The notes beneath the pieces were generated by a model, which was not told the DNA's origin, did no database searches, and saw only the letters and a list, made by a program, of their open reading frames with translations. 64,000 nucleotides of DNA from Amycolatopsis saalfeldensis (GTDB lineage Bacteria > Actinomycetota > Actinomycetes > Mycobacteriales > Pseudonocardiaceae), in assembly GCF_900110575.1 (NCBI RefSeq), contig NZ_FOEF01000001.1, forward strand, positions 124,001-188,000. Reading direction: 5' to 3'. Position 1 is the first letter of the stretch; every line of letters starts with the position of its first letter. A program made the position numbers and the translations under genes. This document shows positions 1 to 10,986 of the stretch, in pieces.

Positions 1-326
1 TCCGGGGCGTCGTAAAGGAATCCGCCGTGGCGCGTGTAGGTCTTGCCGGGGCGCTCGGGCGTCGGGTCGTACACGCCCTCGATGTCCCAGCCACGGTCGG
101 CAGGGAACTCCCCGATCACGTCACGGCCCTCGTCGACCAGGTCCCACAGCTCGTCCGGGGTGCGGACGCCCCCGGGGTACCGGCAGCTCATCCCGATGAT
201 CGCGATGGGCTCGGTGTCCTTGGCCTCCAGCTCGTGCACCCGCCGGCGGGCCTGCTTCAGATCGGCCGTCGCGCGCTTGAGGTAGTCACGGAGCCTGTCC
301 TCGTTCCCCATGGTCTGCCCGTTCAT
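1..326 (-). CDS. Modular type I PKS, N-terminal fragment (docking domain and start of KS)
   Basis: This is the first ~108 codons of a PKS gene that continues beyond the left edge. The start at 326 overlaps the stop of the upstream PKS gene as ATGA, so translation is probably coupled. A second in-frame ATG at 311 is possible, since neither has a strong ribosome site. An N-terminal coiled-coil docking helix ([13 protein letters not shown]) is followed by the KS opening [15 protein letters not shown] and the FPADRGWD segment. The docking helix resembles that of the neighbouring 323-5572 protein, so it probably takes the chain from it. The module content lies outside the window and cannot be stated. 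Confidence 0.93.
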   Translation of the reverse strand, partial: MNGQTMGNEDRLRDYLKRATADLKQARRRVHELEAKDTEPIAIIGMSCRYPGGVRTPDELWDLVDEGRDVIGEFPADRGWDIEGVYDPTPERPGKTYTRHGGFLYDAP

Positions 327-3300
327 GAGATGCCCAATTCGTCGTCCAGCACGGCAAAAAGCTCGTCATCGGTGGCGGCGCCGAGGTCTGCGGCGGAGTG
401 GTCGTCTTCGGCGGCGCGGCCGGTGTGCGCCTCGGCCCACTTGCGGGCCAGCGCGTCGAGCCGGGCGGTGACCTTCGCGGCCGACCCGTTGAGCGAGCCG
501 GCGGCGCCGCCGAGCCGGGCTTCGAGCCGGTCGATCTCGGCCAGCAGCGGGTCCGCCGCGCCACCGGCCGCGCCGAGCAGCTCGTGCAGCCGCCGCGCCA
601 GCCGGGACGGCGTCGGATGGTCGAAGACGATCGTCGCGGTCAGCTTCAGCCCGGTCAGCGCACCGAGCTGGTTGCGCAGCTCCACCGAGGTGAGCGAGTC
701 GAAGCCCATCTCCTGGAACGCGCGCTCCGGCTCGACGGACGCCGCCGAGGCGAACCCGAGCACGGCCACGACCTGTTCCGCGACCACGCCGAGCAGGAAA
801 GCCTCACGCTCGGCCTCCGGCAGCGTCCCCAGCCGGGTGGTGACCGAACCGCCCGCGCGCGCCGGCGTCCGTCGCGGCGATGCGGGACGGACGAGGCTTC
901 GCAACGTCGGCGGCAACGCGTCCGTGCGAGCGCGCAGAGCCGCGAAGTCCAGCCTCACCGGCGCGAGCACCGGCTCTCCGGAAACGAGGCAGGCGTCGAG
1001 CAGGGCCAGCGCGTCGGCCGTCGCCAACGGCGGGGTGCCGAGGCGGCGCAGGCGGCGGAAGTCGGCCTCTTCGAGCTCCCCGGCCATGCCGCCGTCCTCG
1101 GCCCAGGCGCCCCAGGCCAGCGACGTGGCCGGCAGACCGTGGGCGTGCCGGTGGCGGGCCAGCTCGTCGAGGAACGCGTTCGCGGCGGCGTACCCGGACT
1201 GCCCGGCCGCCAGCACCGTGCTCGCCGCGGAGGAGAACAGCACGAAGGCGTCCAGATCGCGGGTCAGCTCGTGCAGGTGCCAGGCACCGTCGACCTTCGG
1301 GGCGAAGACGCGATCCAGCTCGTCGGTGGTGAGCGTCTCGACGCGCCCCGCGGCCGGGACGCCCGCGGCGTGCAGGACCGCGGTCAGCGGCGCCTCGGCG
1401 GGAACGCCGTCCAGCAGCTTCGCGACGGACGCGGCGTCGGTGACGTCGCAGCTCGCGATGGTGACCTCGGCCCCCAGCGCCGTCAGCTCGTCACGCAGCT
1501 CGGCGGCTCCCGGCGCGTCGGCCCCGCGGCGGCTGGTGAGCAGCAGGCGGCGAACGCCGTGCCGGGCTGCCAGGTGCTTCGCGACGACCGCGCCGAGTCC
1601 GCCGGTACCGCCGGTGATCAGGACCGTGCCGTCCGGGTTCCAGCCCAATGCACCCGGCGCTGCGGCCGTGGCGGTCAAGCGGGGCACCAGCACCTTGCCG
1701 TCGCGCACGGCCGTCTCGGGCTCCCCGGTGGCCAGCGCGGCTTCCGCCCCGCTGCCGTCGACCAGGACGAACCGGCCGGGATTCTCGGCCTCGGCCGCGC
1801 GGACCAGGCCCCACACCGGGGCGATCGCCGGGTCGACGTCCTCACCGTCCACCGACACCGCGCCGTGCGTGACGACCGCCAGCCGTGTGTCGCCTTCTTC
1901 CGCGAGCAGGTCCTGGATCGCGGCCAGGACCTGCCCGGCCGCCTTCCGCGCGGTAACAGGGACTTGACCGTCCTGAGTGGACACTTCAAGAACCTTGGTG
2001 GCGGCGGGGTTCCCGGTGTCGGACGCGGGCTCCCACCGCACGTGGAACAGCGAACTCGGCGCCAGTTTGTCCAGCGAGATCGGGCGGGCTGCCAGCGACT
2101 CGACGGACAGCACCGGGCTCCCGGTGGCGTCGGCGATCTGCAGCGTGATGGCGTCGTCCCCGATCGGCGACACGCGCACCCGCAACGCCGAAGCGCCCGC
2201 CGAGTGCAGCGTCGTGCCGCTGAAGGCGAACGGCAGCATCGGCCGGGCCTCGCCGTCGCCGGTCGCCGGGCCGAGCAACTGCGCGTGCATCGCGGCGTCC
2301 AGCAACGCCGGGTGCAGGCCGTAGTCGCGGGCCTCGGTACCGTCCGGCAGGGCGACTTCGGCGTACACGTCGTCGCCGTGCCGCCACATCGCGCGCAGGC
2401 CCCGGAAGGCCGCGCCGTAGTCGTATCCCAGCTCGGCGAGCTGCGCGTACGGGTCGGTCAGCTCTTCCTCGACGGCACCGGCGGGCGGCCATTCGGCGAG
2501 GTCGAACGACGGCGTTCCGGCCTCGGCGCTCAGGAACCCGGCGGCGTGCCGCGTCCAGGCGTCTTCGCCGTCCGGTCGCGAATGGACGGTGACGCGGCGG
2601 CGGCCGCTGTCCTCGGCCGCGTCCACCGTCACCTGCAGTGCCGCGCCCGCGCCCTCGGCGAGGGTCAGCGGGGCCTCGAGGGTCAGTTCTTCGATGCCGG
2701 CGCAGCCGGCCTCGTCGGCCGCGCGCTGGGCCAGCTCGACGAACGCCGTGCCGGGCACCAGGATCGTGCCGAGCACCACGTGGTCGGCCACCCACGGCAC
2801 GGTCGCCGCGGACAGCCGCCCGGTGAGCACCACCGCGCCGGTGTCGGGGACCCGGACGACGGCGCTGAGCATCGGGTGCCCGGCGGGCGCCTGGCCGTGG
2901 TCGGCGGCGTCGCCGGTCGCGCTCGTGACGGGCAGCCAGTAGCGGGTGCGGCGGAAGGCGTAGGTCGGCACCTCGACGCGGCGGGCACCGGCGTAGAAAG
3001 CGTTCCAGTCCACGGGAATCCCGCGGGCGTGCAGGGTCGCGAGCGCGGTGACCACGGTGCGGGCCTCGTCCCGGTCGGCGCGCTGGGCCGGGACGAAGGC
3101 GAACGCTTCGTCGTCCAGCGCGGTCCGGCCGGCGGCGGTGAGCACCGCGGCGGGACCGATTTCGAGGAACGTGGTGACCCCCTCGCCGGCGAGCGCGCGC
3201 AGGCCGTCGTCGAACCGGACGGCGGAGCGGACCTGCTCCACCCAGTAGCCCGGCGTGCTCAGGTCGGCGCCGGCACCGGCCGTGGAGACGACCGGGATCT

Positions 3301-5572
3301 CGGGCTTCGCGTACGTCAGGGTTTCCGCGACCGCGCGGAACTCCGCCAGCATCGGCTCCATCAACGGCGAATGGAACGCGTGCGAGACCTTCAGCTTCGA
3401 CGACTTGCGGCCCTCGAACCGCGCCACCACAGCGGCAACCGCGTCCGCCGAGCCGGACACCACCACGGAATCCGGGCCGTTGATCGCCGCGATGCTCACC
3501 TCGCCGGTCAGCAGCGGCAAGACCTCGGCCTCCGTGGCCTGCAGCGCCACCATCGAGCCACCGGCAGGCAACGCCTGCATCAGCCTGGCCCGCGCCGCCA
3601 CCAGTGTGCACGCGTCCGCCAGCGACAGCACACCGGCGCCGTGCGCGGCTGCCAGCTCACCGATCGAATGGCCGAGCAGGAAGTCCGGCTTGAGTCCCCA
3701 CGACTCCAGCAGCCGGAACAACGCCACCTCGACCGCGAACAGTGCGGGCTGGGTGAAACCGGTCTGCCGCAAGGCTTCTTCGTCTTCGATTATCGTCCTC
3801 AGTGGACGACCCAGGTGCTGGTCCAGCGCGGCGCAGACCGCGTCCAGCGCCTCGGCGAAGACGGGGTACTTCGCGGCGAGCGCCGTTCCCATCCCGGCGC
3901 GCTGGGCGCCCTGGCCGGTGAAGAGGAACGCGGTCCGGCCGGTGCCACGCCGGTCGCGCACCAGGCCGGGCGCGCCCTCATCGGCCGCGAGCGCGGCCAG
4001 CCCGGCGAGCAGTTCCTCGCGGTCGGCACCGACGACCACCGCGCGGTGGTCCAGCGCCGAACGCGTGGTGGCGAGCGAGAAACCGATGTCCGCCAACGAT
4101 TCTGCGGGGTGCGCGGCGAGCCTTCGTGCCTGCGCGGCGAGCGCGTCGGCCGCGTCCGCCGACAGCGGCCAGGCCACCACGGGCAGCTCGACTGGCACGG
4201 TGACCACTTGCTCGGCTTGGTCGACGGTGCCCTGCTCAATAATGACGTGGGCGTTGGTCCCGCCGAGCCCGAACGAAGACACCGCGCCACGGCGGGGACG
4301 GCCCGCGTCCGGCCAGTCCCGCGCCTCGGTCAGCAGCTCGACGGCGCCGGCCGACCAGTCGACGTGCGGCGACGGCGCGTCCACGTGCAGTGTCTTCGGC
4401 AGCACGCCGTGCCGGATCGCCTGCACCACCTTGATCACGCCGCCGACCCCCGCGGCCGCCTGCGTGTGGCCGATGTTCGACTTGAGCGAGCCGAGCCGCA
4501 GCGGCTCGCCCGCCGCCCGGTCACGGCCGTAGGTGGCGATCAGGGCCTGGGCCTCGATGGGGTCGCCGAGCTTCGTACCGGTGCCGTGGCCCTCGACCAG
4601 GTCGACGTCCGCGGCGCTCAGGCCCGCGGACTCCAGCGCCCGGCGGATCACCCGCTGCTGGGCGGGTCCATTGGGGACGGTCAGCCCGCTGGACGCGCCG
4701 TCGGAGTTCACCGCGCTGCCACGGACCACCGCGAGCACCTCGTGGCCCAGGCGCCGGGCGTCGGAAAGGCGCTCGACCACCAGCACGCCGACGCCCTCGC
4801 CCCAGCCCGTGCCGTCGGCGCCGGCGGCGAACGCCTTGCACCGGCCGTCGTCGGAGAGGCCGCGTTGTTCGCTGAAGTAGACGAAGGTCTCGGGCGTCGC
4901 CATCACCGTCACGCCGCCGACCAGCGCCAGCGAGCAGTCGCCGCGGCGCAGCGCCTGCGCGGCCCAGTGCAGCGCGACGAGCGAAGACGAGCACGCGGTG
5001 TCCACCGACACCGCGGGGCCTTCAAGCCCCAGCGCGTACGCCACGCGGCCCGAGACGAAGCTGCCGGCGGCGGCGTGGCCGAGGTAGTCGTGGTACATCA
5101 CGCCGGCGAACACCCCGGTGTCGCTGCCGCGCAAGGTCTCGGGCACGATGCCGGCGCGCTCCAGCGCGGTCCAGGACGTCTGCAGCAGCAACCGCTGCTG
5201 GGCGTCCATCGCGAGCGCCTCGCGCGGCGAGATGCCGAAGAACTCCGGGTCGAACTCCGCGGCGTCGTGGAGGAAACCGGCCTCGCGGGTGTTCGTGGTG
5301 CCGGGCCGCTCCAGCGACGGGTCGTACAGCGCGTCGAGCGGCCAGCCGCGGTCCCGCGGGAAGCCGCCGATCGCGTCGGTGCCTGTGGCGACCAGCTCCC
5401 ACAGGTCCTCGGGCGAGGCGACCCCGCCGGGGTACCGGCAGTCCATGCCGACGATCGCGATCGGCTCGGCCTCGCGACTGCGCGCCTCCTGCAGGGCCAG
5501 TTTGGCGTCGCGCAGGTCCGCGGTCGCGCGCTTGAGGTAGTCGAGGAGCTTGCGCTCGCTTTCGGCGCTCAC
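323..5572 (-). CDS. Modular type I PKS, one module: KS-AT(malonyl)-DH-KR-ACP
   Basis: Cytosolic one-module PKS of 1749 aa that adds one malonyl unit and, if all domains work, reduces and dehydrates it to an alkene. Order: N-docking coiled coil (1-32); KS with Cys194, His329 and His369; AT with GHSIG (Ser636) and HAFH (731-734), the malonyl signature; DH with [10 protein letters not shown] (His931) and Asp1092; KR with the GGTGGLG nucleotide loop (1321), FSS and Tyr1461; ACP with GFDSL (Ser1626); C-docking domain ending in an [10 protein letters not shown] segment. The KR has AAGVPAAG where B-type KRs have an LDD motif, so its stereochemical type is unclear. The GTG start follows a weak G-rich site. 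The gene lies 191 bases after the short glycosyltransferase gene and overlaps the next PKS by 4 bases. Confidence 0.97.
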   Translation of the reverse strand: MSAESERKLLDYLKRATADLRDAKLALQEARSREAEPIAIVGMDCRYPGGVASPEDLWELVATGTDAIGGFPRDRGWPLDALYDPSLERPGTTNTREAGFLHDAAEFDPEFFGISPREALAMDAQQRLLLQTSWTALERAGIVPETLRGSDTGVFAGVMYHDYLGHAAAGSFVSGRVAYALGLEGPAVSVDTACSSSLVALHWAAQALRRGDCSLALVGGVTVMATPETFVYFSEQRGLSDDGRCKAFAAGADGTGWGEGVGVLVVERLSDARRLGHEVLAVVRGSAVNSDGASSGLTVPNGPAQQRVIRRALESAGLSAADVDLVEGHGTGTKLGDPIEAQALIATYGRDRAAGEPLRLGSLKSNIGHTQAAAGVGGVIKVVQAIRHGVLPKTLHVDAPSPHVDWSAGAVELLTEARDWPDAGRPRRGAVSSFGLGGTNAHVIIEQGTVDQAEQVVTVPVELPVVAWPLSADAADALAAQARRLAAHPAESLADIGFSLATTRSALDHRAVVVGADREELLAGLAALAADEGAPGLVRDRRGTGRTAFLFTGQGAQRAGMGTALAAKYPVFAEALDAVCAALDQHLGRPLRTIIEDEEALRQTGFTQPALFAVEVALFRLLESWGLKPDFLLGHSIGELAAAHGAGVLSLADACTLVAARARLMQALPAGGSMVALQATEAEVLPLLTGEVSIAAINGPDSVVVSGSADAVAAVVARFEGRKSSKLKVSHAFHSPLMEPMLAEFRAVAETLTYAKPEIPVVSTAGAGADLSTPGYWVEQVRSAVRFDDGLRALAGEGVTTFLEIGPAAVLTAAGRTALDDEAFAFVPAQRADRDEARTVVTALATLHARGIPVDWNAFYAGARRVEVPTYAFRRTRYWLPVTSATGDAADHGQAPAGHPMLSAVVRVPDTGAVVLTGRLSAATVPWVADHVVLGTILVPGTAFVELAQRAADEAGCAGIEELTLEAPLTLAEGAGAALQVTVDAAEDSGRRRVTVHSRPDGEDAWTRHAAGFLSAEAGTPSFDLAEWPPAGAVEEELTDPYAQLAELGYDYGAAFRGLRAMWRHGDDVYAEVALPDGTEARDYGLHPALLDAAMHAQLLGPATGDGEARPMLPFAFSGTTLHSAGASALRVRVSPIGDDAITLQIADATGSPVLSVESLAARPISLDKLAPSSLFHVRWEPASDTGNPAATKVLEVSTQDGQVPVTARKAAGQVLAAIQDLLAEEGDTRLAVVTHGAVSVDGEDVDPAIAPVWGLVRAAEAENPGRFVLVDGSGAEAALATGEPETAVRDGKVLVPRLTATAAAPGALGWNPDGTVLITGGTGGLGAVVAKHLAARHGVRRLLLTSRRGADAPGAAELRDELTALGAEVTIASCDVTDAASVAKLLDGVPAEAPLTAVLHAAGVPAAGRVETLTTDELDRVFAPKVDGAWHLHELTRDLDAFVLFSSAASTVLAAGQSGYAAANAFLDELARHRHAHGLPATSLAWGAWAEDGGMAGELEEADFRRLRRLGTPPLATADALALLDACLVSGEPVLAPVRLDFAALRARTDALPPTLRSLVRPASPRRTPARAGGSVTTRLGTLPEAEREAFLLGVVAEQVVAVLGFASAASVEPERAFQEMGFDSLTSVELRNQLGALTGLKLTATIVFDHPTPSRLARRLHELLGAAGGAADPLLAEIDRLEARLGGAAGSLNGSAAKVTARLDALARKWAEAHTGRAAEDDHSAADLGAATDDELFAVLDDELGIS

Positions 5573-5743
5573 GCCATTACCCCCATTCCGGCGGATCGCC
5601 GGGAAATGGCGGCACGGAAAGAACCGCCGGAGCAGAAATCGATACTCACGTAATCGACCACCTAACCGCGAAAAGACGCATTCGGCCTCGTGAATGGCTA
5701 CCGCGCCACGCCGAAAACGCTACCGAGGTCCTTTTGGCCGCCC

Positions 5744-5754
5744 CACCCCTAACG
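5744..5754 (-). promoter_or_regulatory. TTAGGGG box upstream of the 323-5572 PKS
   Basis: Read on the minus strand this is CGTTAGGGGTG, about 175 bases upstream of the PKS GTG start, inside the only spacer in front of that gene. The same core recurs at most other transcription units of the cluster and is absent from the ABC/TetR block. It may be a site for the LAL-type activator. No -10/-35 pair is obvious. Confidence 0.45.
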
Positions 5755-5763
5755 GCCCCACAA

Positions 5764-6675
5764 TCAGCGGGTCAGCCGGGCCGCGACCGCGCGTGGGGCC
5801 GGTGCCGCGGCGATCTCGTCCCGCAGCGCGTCCGCCCCGGCACGCAGTGTTCCGCCGGCGACCAGATCACGGATCTGCCCGGTCGAGGGTGCCGCGTCGA
5901 CCAGCCCGGCGCCGGCCGCTTCGACCCGCCGGGCGAGCGCCGACGCGGTGAGCGAAAGCTGCGGGAGCCCGTGCGCCGCCGCGGCCAGCGCCAGCTCCGC
6001 GTCACCGTCGTGGAGCACGGCGGCGCAGGTGGGCAGCAGCGCGGCCGGCGGCGCGGAGTCGACCAGGCGGACGTTCGCGGGCACGGTCGTCCCGGCCGGG
6101 AAGTCCGCCGTGCTCGCCGCGCAGACCACCTCGGCGTCCACCTCCGCGACGGCGTCGAAGACCGGGCCGAACCACGTCGCGTCCGACAGGGTCAGCAGCA
6201 CCCGGCTGCGCCTTGCCTTGCGGCGCAACCAGGTCGGCACCTCGACCGGCCCGAAGTACGGCACGTGCCGCATCGGCGACACCCCGTCGCCGCTGTCACG
6301 CAGCGAAGCGGGAACAGCGTCGAAGGTCAGGTCGGCGTCACTCTCGCCCGGCTCGTCCAGCGCGCCGAGCAGGCGCACGGCGACGGCCTCGACGGCGCGG
6401 GCAGCGGCCGTCCCGGCAGGCGCCTGTCCATCGGAGACCACCACCCGGGGCCGCCACAGCTTCGCGAATTCGGTGAGCGCGGCCGACTCGGTGAGCGCGG
6501 CGCCGTCCCCGCTCTCGAGGTCCACCGCGACGGTGGCGGTGCGAAGGATCTCCTCGACGAACGACGGCCGTCCGGCGATCTTCACGTCGTGGCCGGCGGT
6601 GCGCAATGCCCACGTGAGGGGCACCAGGTTGCGCAGGCGGGCGGGCGACGACGGAGCGGCCAGCAGTACTCGCAT
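5764..6675 (-). CDS. Short, degenerate GT1-family (macrolide-type) glycosyltransferase homologue
   Basis: 303 aa; members of this family (EryCIII/DesVII-like) usually have about 390-430. The ATG at 6675 has GGAG 8 bases upstream. The N-terminus keeps the family opening (MRVLLAAPSSPARLRNLVPL, then GHDVKIAGRP) and a C-terminal domain can be followed (SRVLLTLSDATWFGP). The nucleotide-sugar loop, normally H-x-GG-x-GT, reads LHDGDAELALAAAAHGLPQL: the histidine and the trailing GLPQL remain but the glycine cluster is lost. The acceptor-domain middle is also shortened. It may be a non-catalytic partner of the full-length enzyme at 61288, a specialised transferase or a decaying paralogue. It lies between the exporter and a PKS, in the same direction as both. 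Family is fairly sure, activity is not. Confidence 0.8.
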   Translation of the reverse strand: MRVLLAAPSSPARLRNLVPLTWALRTAGHDVKIAGRPSFVEEILRTATVAVDLESGDGAALTESAALTEFAKLWRPRVVVSDGQAPAGTAAARAVEAVAVRLLGALDEPGESDADLTFDAVPASLRDSGDGVSPMRHVPYFGPVEVPTWLRRKARRSRVLLTLSDATWFGPVFDAVAEVDAEVVCAASTADFPAGTTVPANVRLVDSAPPAALLPTCAAVLHDGDAELALAAAAHGLPQLSLTASALARRVEAAGAGLVDAAPSTGQIRDLVAGGTLRAGADALRDEIAAAPAPRAVAARLTR

Positions 6676-6717
6676 GGAATTCACTCCAGAAAAGGGAACC
6701 GGGCCGCACCCGGTGCG

Positions 6718-6767
6718 GATAGTCGAATTCGAGACTATCCACGCCGGAGCGGCCCGCGTACCCCTAC
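6718..6767 (-). promoter_or_regulatory. Inverted repeat and TAGGGGT box in front of the short glycosyltransferase
   Basis: The 96-base gap between the permease stop and the glycosyltransferase start holds a 7-bp inverted repeat, GATAGTC at 6718-6724 and GACTATC at 6733-6739, with an EcoRI-like GAATTC in the 8-base loop. A minus-strand GTAGGGGT lies at 6760-6767. The repeat could be an operator or a weak terminator for the exporter operon. The box resembles the core seen elsewhere in the cluster. Confidence 0.4.
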
Positions 6768-6771
6768 AAAA

Positions 6772-9332
6772 CTACTGCCCGGGCAGGGTCACTGCCTCGA
6801 TCGGACTGCGCCGCATCGCCAGCCGCGCGGAAAGCGCGGTGACCGGCCAGACGATCAGGAATACCGCGAGCACCACGCCGAGGAATACCCAGACCGGTCC
6901 GGACGGGATGATCTCGCCGGTCGAAATCGCCATCGGCAGCACGGTGAACAGCGAGATGACGATCCCCAGCACCAGTCCGGTCACCGCGACGATGCCGCCC
7001 TCGATGAACAGCATCCGCCGCACCTGCCCGCGGTCCGCGCCCGCCAGCCGCTGCGCGCCGAACTCCCGGCGACGGGCCAGCACGGCCACCGCCAGCGTGT
7101 TCACCGCCGCGATCGCCGCGTAGGCGATGGCGAGCACGGCCAGCAGGTAGTTGATCATCGCCTCGACGTCGGCGCTGGCCTGGAAGTTCTGCGTCAGCGC
7201 CTCGTCGCCGCCGACGCTCACGCCCGGCCAGACCTTGGCCTGGTCGCTCAGCTTCGACACCAGGTCGCTCGCGTCCGTGCCGCCGGCGGCCTTGACGAGC
7301 ACCTGCGCGGGCAGGCCGCTGGTGGTGTGCGCGGTGAGCAGGTCGGCCGGCAGCACCATGCTCGCGTAGCTCGACGGGCTGTCGAGCAGCGCGACCACGC
7401 CCACCTGGGCCTGCGCCCCGTCGCCGAGCCGCATGGTGATCTTGTCGCCCAGCTTGATGCCGAGGTCGTCGGCGACGCTCGCGGGCAGCGCGACGCTGTC
7501 GCCGGTGAGGTTCTTCAGCGAGCCCTCGGTCACCGGGGTGGAGAGCACCGAGCCGCCCTGGTCCTCGGCGGCGACGCCGAGCAGGCGCAACGGGTCGCTG
7601 CCGTTGCCGTCGTAAGGCTGCTCGATCCAGCCGGAGCTGGTGACCAGCGGCGAAGCCGTGCCGACGCCGGGCGTGCTGCGGATCTGCGCGAACTCCTCCG
7701 GCGAGACGCCCCCGTTGCCGGTGCTGACCACCGCGTCGGCCTGCAGCTGGTCGGCATACGCCGCCACCTGGGCCTTCTGCGCCGTGGTCTCCGAATACAC
7801 GTTGCCGAGGGCGACCGCGCTGGCGAGCGTGATCGGCGTGAGCGCCGCGGCGAACGCCACCGCGCGGGCCCGCGAGTTGATCACGGCCAGCGTGGCGTCC
7901 CGGCCCGCGACCCGGCGGATGAGCGGGCCGAACCGGTCGGCGACGTACGCCATGATCTCCGGGCCGAACAGCGCCACGGCGATGGCCCCGGTCAGCACCG
8001 CGGGTCCGCCGATCGCCGACGCCGTGTCGGCGGGCATGAACACCGTCGTGGCGGCCAGCAGCACCGTCGCCGCCCCGAACACCAGCGCGCCCATGCGGCG
8101 CAACGGGTTCACCTTCGCGCTCGGGATCGCGGCCTCGGCCAGTGCCTGGATCGGCCGCGCCCGCGCCGCCGACAGCGCCGCGAACCAGGCCGCGCCGTAG
8201 GTGATGGCGAGCGTGGCCACGATGCCGGCGGCGAACGCGATGATGTCCTGCCGGAACGCCAGCTCCGGCGGCACGATGCCGATCGACTCGCTGGTCGAGA
8301 AGATCTGGTTGCCGATCAGGCTGCCGAGGAACGCGCCGCACACCGCGGCGATCGCGCCGACCGCCATGGTCTCGGCGAGCACCATGCGGTGGACCTGTTT
8401 CGGGGTCGCGCCGGTCGCGCGCAGCAGCGCGAGTTCCTGCTGTCGCTGCCGCACGGTCAGGCTGATCGTCGCGGAGACGACCAGCGCCATGACCACCAGC
8501 ACCATGCCGCCGAACACCGCGGCGAGCAGGATCAGCGGCAGCTGGCTGGCGTCGACGCCGAGGAACTCGGCCGCGCCGCGGTCGTCACCGGTCAGCACGC
8601 TGACGCCGGGGACCTGGTCCGCGATGCGCCCGGCCAGCTCACCGGCGTCCACCCCGTCGGCCGGGAAGACGCCGACCAGGCCGACCTGGCCCTGGTGCGG
8701 GGAGAACCGCTGGACGTCGCCGTTCGAGAAGAAGAACGCGGGCGACTGCACGGTCAACGCCGGCTCGGCGATCCCGGACACGGTGAAACCCTGCTTCTGC
8801 CCGTCCACCGCGAGTTCGACGGTGGCACCGGCCTTGATCCCGGCCGCGGCCGCGGTGGCCGAGTCGAGCACGACCTGGCCCGGCGCCTGCGGCTGCCCGC
8901 CCTCGCGCAGGGTGTAGCCGCCGAGCGCGGCGGAGTCCCAGCCGTGTCCGGAAAGGACGGACGAACCGCTGGTCTGCGGCGCGCCGTCCGGCAGCAGCAC
9001 CGCGGCGAACGAGACGTCCGGCACCGCGCGCTGCACACCCTGGACGCCGGCGATCTTCGCCACCTGGGCCTCGGGCAGCCCGGCGCGCTCGGCGTACGGG
9101 ACCACCTGGGACTCTTCGTCCGGCAGCTTGAAGCCGGCGGAGCCGCCGACCACGATCGGCGCGGAAGCCAGCCGCTGCGGCTGGGCCTGCAGCACGATCG
9201 CTGTCTCGAACAGCCCGGCGCACGCGATCAGCAGCCCGCAGCCGATCAGGATGGCGACGAACGACGCCAGCGACGCGGCCGCGCGGAACTTCAGGCTCGA
9301 CAGCGCCAGGTTGAGGACCACCCGCCGCGAGC

Positions 9333-9336
<4 letters not shown>
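6772..9336 (-). CDS. ABC transporter permease, FtsX/MacB-like, two FtsX domains
   Basis: 854 aa integral membrane permease, probably exporting the macrolactam or an intermediate and so giving self-resistance. The GTG start at 9336 overlaps the ATPase stop (GTGA), and translation opens SSRRVVLNLALSSLKFR. One membrane segment near residues 18-42 is followed by a large extracytoplasmic domain, an FtsX unit of three segments near 265-400, further segments and a second extracytoplasmic domain, and a second FtsX unit near 720-850 ending ARLAMRRSPIEAVTLPGQ. The cytoplasmic coupling motifs (ELALLRATGATPKQV and EFGAQRLAGADRGQVRR) fit the family. The fused two-FtsX architecture is common in actinobacterial drug exporters. 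The transported substrate is inferred from context only. Confidence 0.93.
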
Positions 9337-10100
<764 letters not shown>

Positions 10101-10105
10101 GTCGT

Positions 10106-10342
10106 TCACTCCGTTCCGCCCCGGGCGCCGCGGCGAGCCGGGTCGAGATACCACCACAGGGCGAGGGCGACCCCGCCGATACCGATCGTCCACAGCCAGA
10201 ACGGCGACTTGAACGACATGCTGATCAGGCTCATCAGGAGCCAGATGACGAACTGCACGCCGCTGACCACGGCCCAGACGACCGTGATGATCCGGCGGGC
10301 GGTACCACCCGCCGAGCGGGTTTCTTCGGTGCTCTCCGGCAT
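10106..10342 (-). CDS. Small membrane protein, first gene of the exporter operon
   Basis: 78 aa, with two predicted membrane segments (about VVWAVVSGVQFVIWLLMSLI and FWLWTIGIGGVALALWWYL) after a short charged N-terminus and before an Arg-rich tail. The ATG at 10342 has a G-run ribosome site; an in-frame ATG at 10354 has none. The stop at 10106 overlaps a GTG of the ATPase gene. No function is recognised. It resembles small 2TM proteins often found beside actinobacterial ABC exporters and may be an accessory subunit. Confidence 0.75.
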   Translation of the reverse strand: MPESTEETRSAGGTARRIITVVWAVVSGVQFVIWLLMSLISMSFKSPFWLWTIGIGGVALALWWYLDPARRGARGGTE

Positions 10343-10384
10343 GAGGCCCCCCATATCGGCGTCGGCGGAGTGACGGGATTAATT

Positions 10385-10399
10385 GTGTAAGGCTTGCAC
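10385..10399. promoter_or_regulatory. Operator copy 2, imperfect palindrome before the exporter operon
   Basis: GTGTAAGGCTTGCAC matches the perfect palindrome at 10942-10956 at 13 of 15 positions, and both copies are followed by AGTTTA. It lies about 45 bases upstream of the first exporter gene on the minus strand. It is a probable binding site for the TetR repressor encoded at 10987. Confidence 0.7.
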
Positions 10400-10496
10400 A
10401 GTTTAGCGCAGCCGGGCCGATCAGGGAAGCCACCCCCAGGTCCGGGGATCCGAGTGTGGCCCTTCAGGGGTCTCCGCAGGCCGGTTTCGGGAAAGC

Positions 10497-10916
10497 TCAG
10501 GCGGAGTCGCCGGCGGTCGCGCGCAGGCGGCGGTCCCAGTCCCGCAGGCCCCAGATGCCCGCGACCAGCACCCCACCGCCGAGCAGCACCCAGATCAGCC
10601 ACAGCGGGTCCCACTGGCCGCCGATCGCGCCGATGAACAGCCAGATCAGCACGTTCACGCCGCCGACCAGCGCCCACAGCCGGGCCGCAATCCCCGGCGC
10701 CGCTTCCAGCAACGCCGGCGCGGCCTCGCCGGACCCGCCCTCGACCGCCAGCCGCAACGCCATCCGGGTGGTGGCCAGCCGGACGCGGGCCAGCCGGCGG
10801 GCCGCCTCCTGGCCGTCGTACAACCCGGTCGAGCGGGCGTATTCGATCTCGGTCGCCGCCAGCTTCCGATCCAGTTCGGTCACCCGACCCAGCCCGAACC
10901 GGTTGGTCTCGCTCAC
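10497..10916 (-). CDS. Membrane protein with two C-terminal TM segments, function unknown
   Basis: 139 aa. The N-terminal ~70 residues are helical and charged (RVTELDRKLAATEIEYARST). Two hydrophobic segments follow (ALVGGVNVLIWLFIGAI and LWLIWVLLGGGVLVAGIW), then an Arg-rich tail. The C-terminal half resembles the small protein at 10106-10342, with the same Val-x-IW-L pattern, so the two may be related 2TM-domain proteins. It is divergent from the TetR gene, and the shared 70-base spacer holds the perfect operator, so it is probably a direct target of the repressor. A role in drug resistance is inferred from context. Confidence 0.75.
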   Translation of the reverse strand: MSETNRFGLGRVTELDRKLAATEIEYARSTGLYDGQEAARRLARVRLATTRMALRLAVEGGSGEAAPALLEAAPGIAARLWALVGGVNVLIWLFIGAIGGQWDPLWLIWVLLGGGVLVAGIWGLRDWDRRLRATAGDSA

Positions 10917-10941
10917 GTCCGCTCGCCCCCAGCTCCGATTA

Positions 10942-10956
10942 GTGTAAGACTTACAC
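10942..10956. promoter_or_regulatory. Operator copy 1, perfect palindrome in the TetR divergent promoter
   Basis: GTGTAAGACTTACAC has perfect 7-bp arms around one central base. It lies midway between the TetR start (10987) and the divergent membrane protein start (10916). This is the classic position for an autoregulated TetR operator. Confidence 0.8.
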
Positions 10957-10986
10957 AGTTTACTGAAGGAGACTGCGGAGCGATAG

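Noticed and set aside
398..5653. A 1751-codon open frame on the plus strand opposite the PKS, and similar very long antisense frames elsewhere (e.g. 11346-17783, 37668-42884)
   Set aside because: Their translations are Arg/Gly/Pro/His-rich with no domain motifs, and they mirror real PKS codons. GC-rich third positions keep the antisense frame open.
5764..6675. Reading this gene as a DesVIII/EryCII-type auxiliary protein
   Set aside because: Those helpers are degenerate P450s. This protein has glycosyltransferase landmarks and no P450 helices or heme region.
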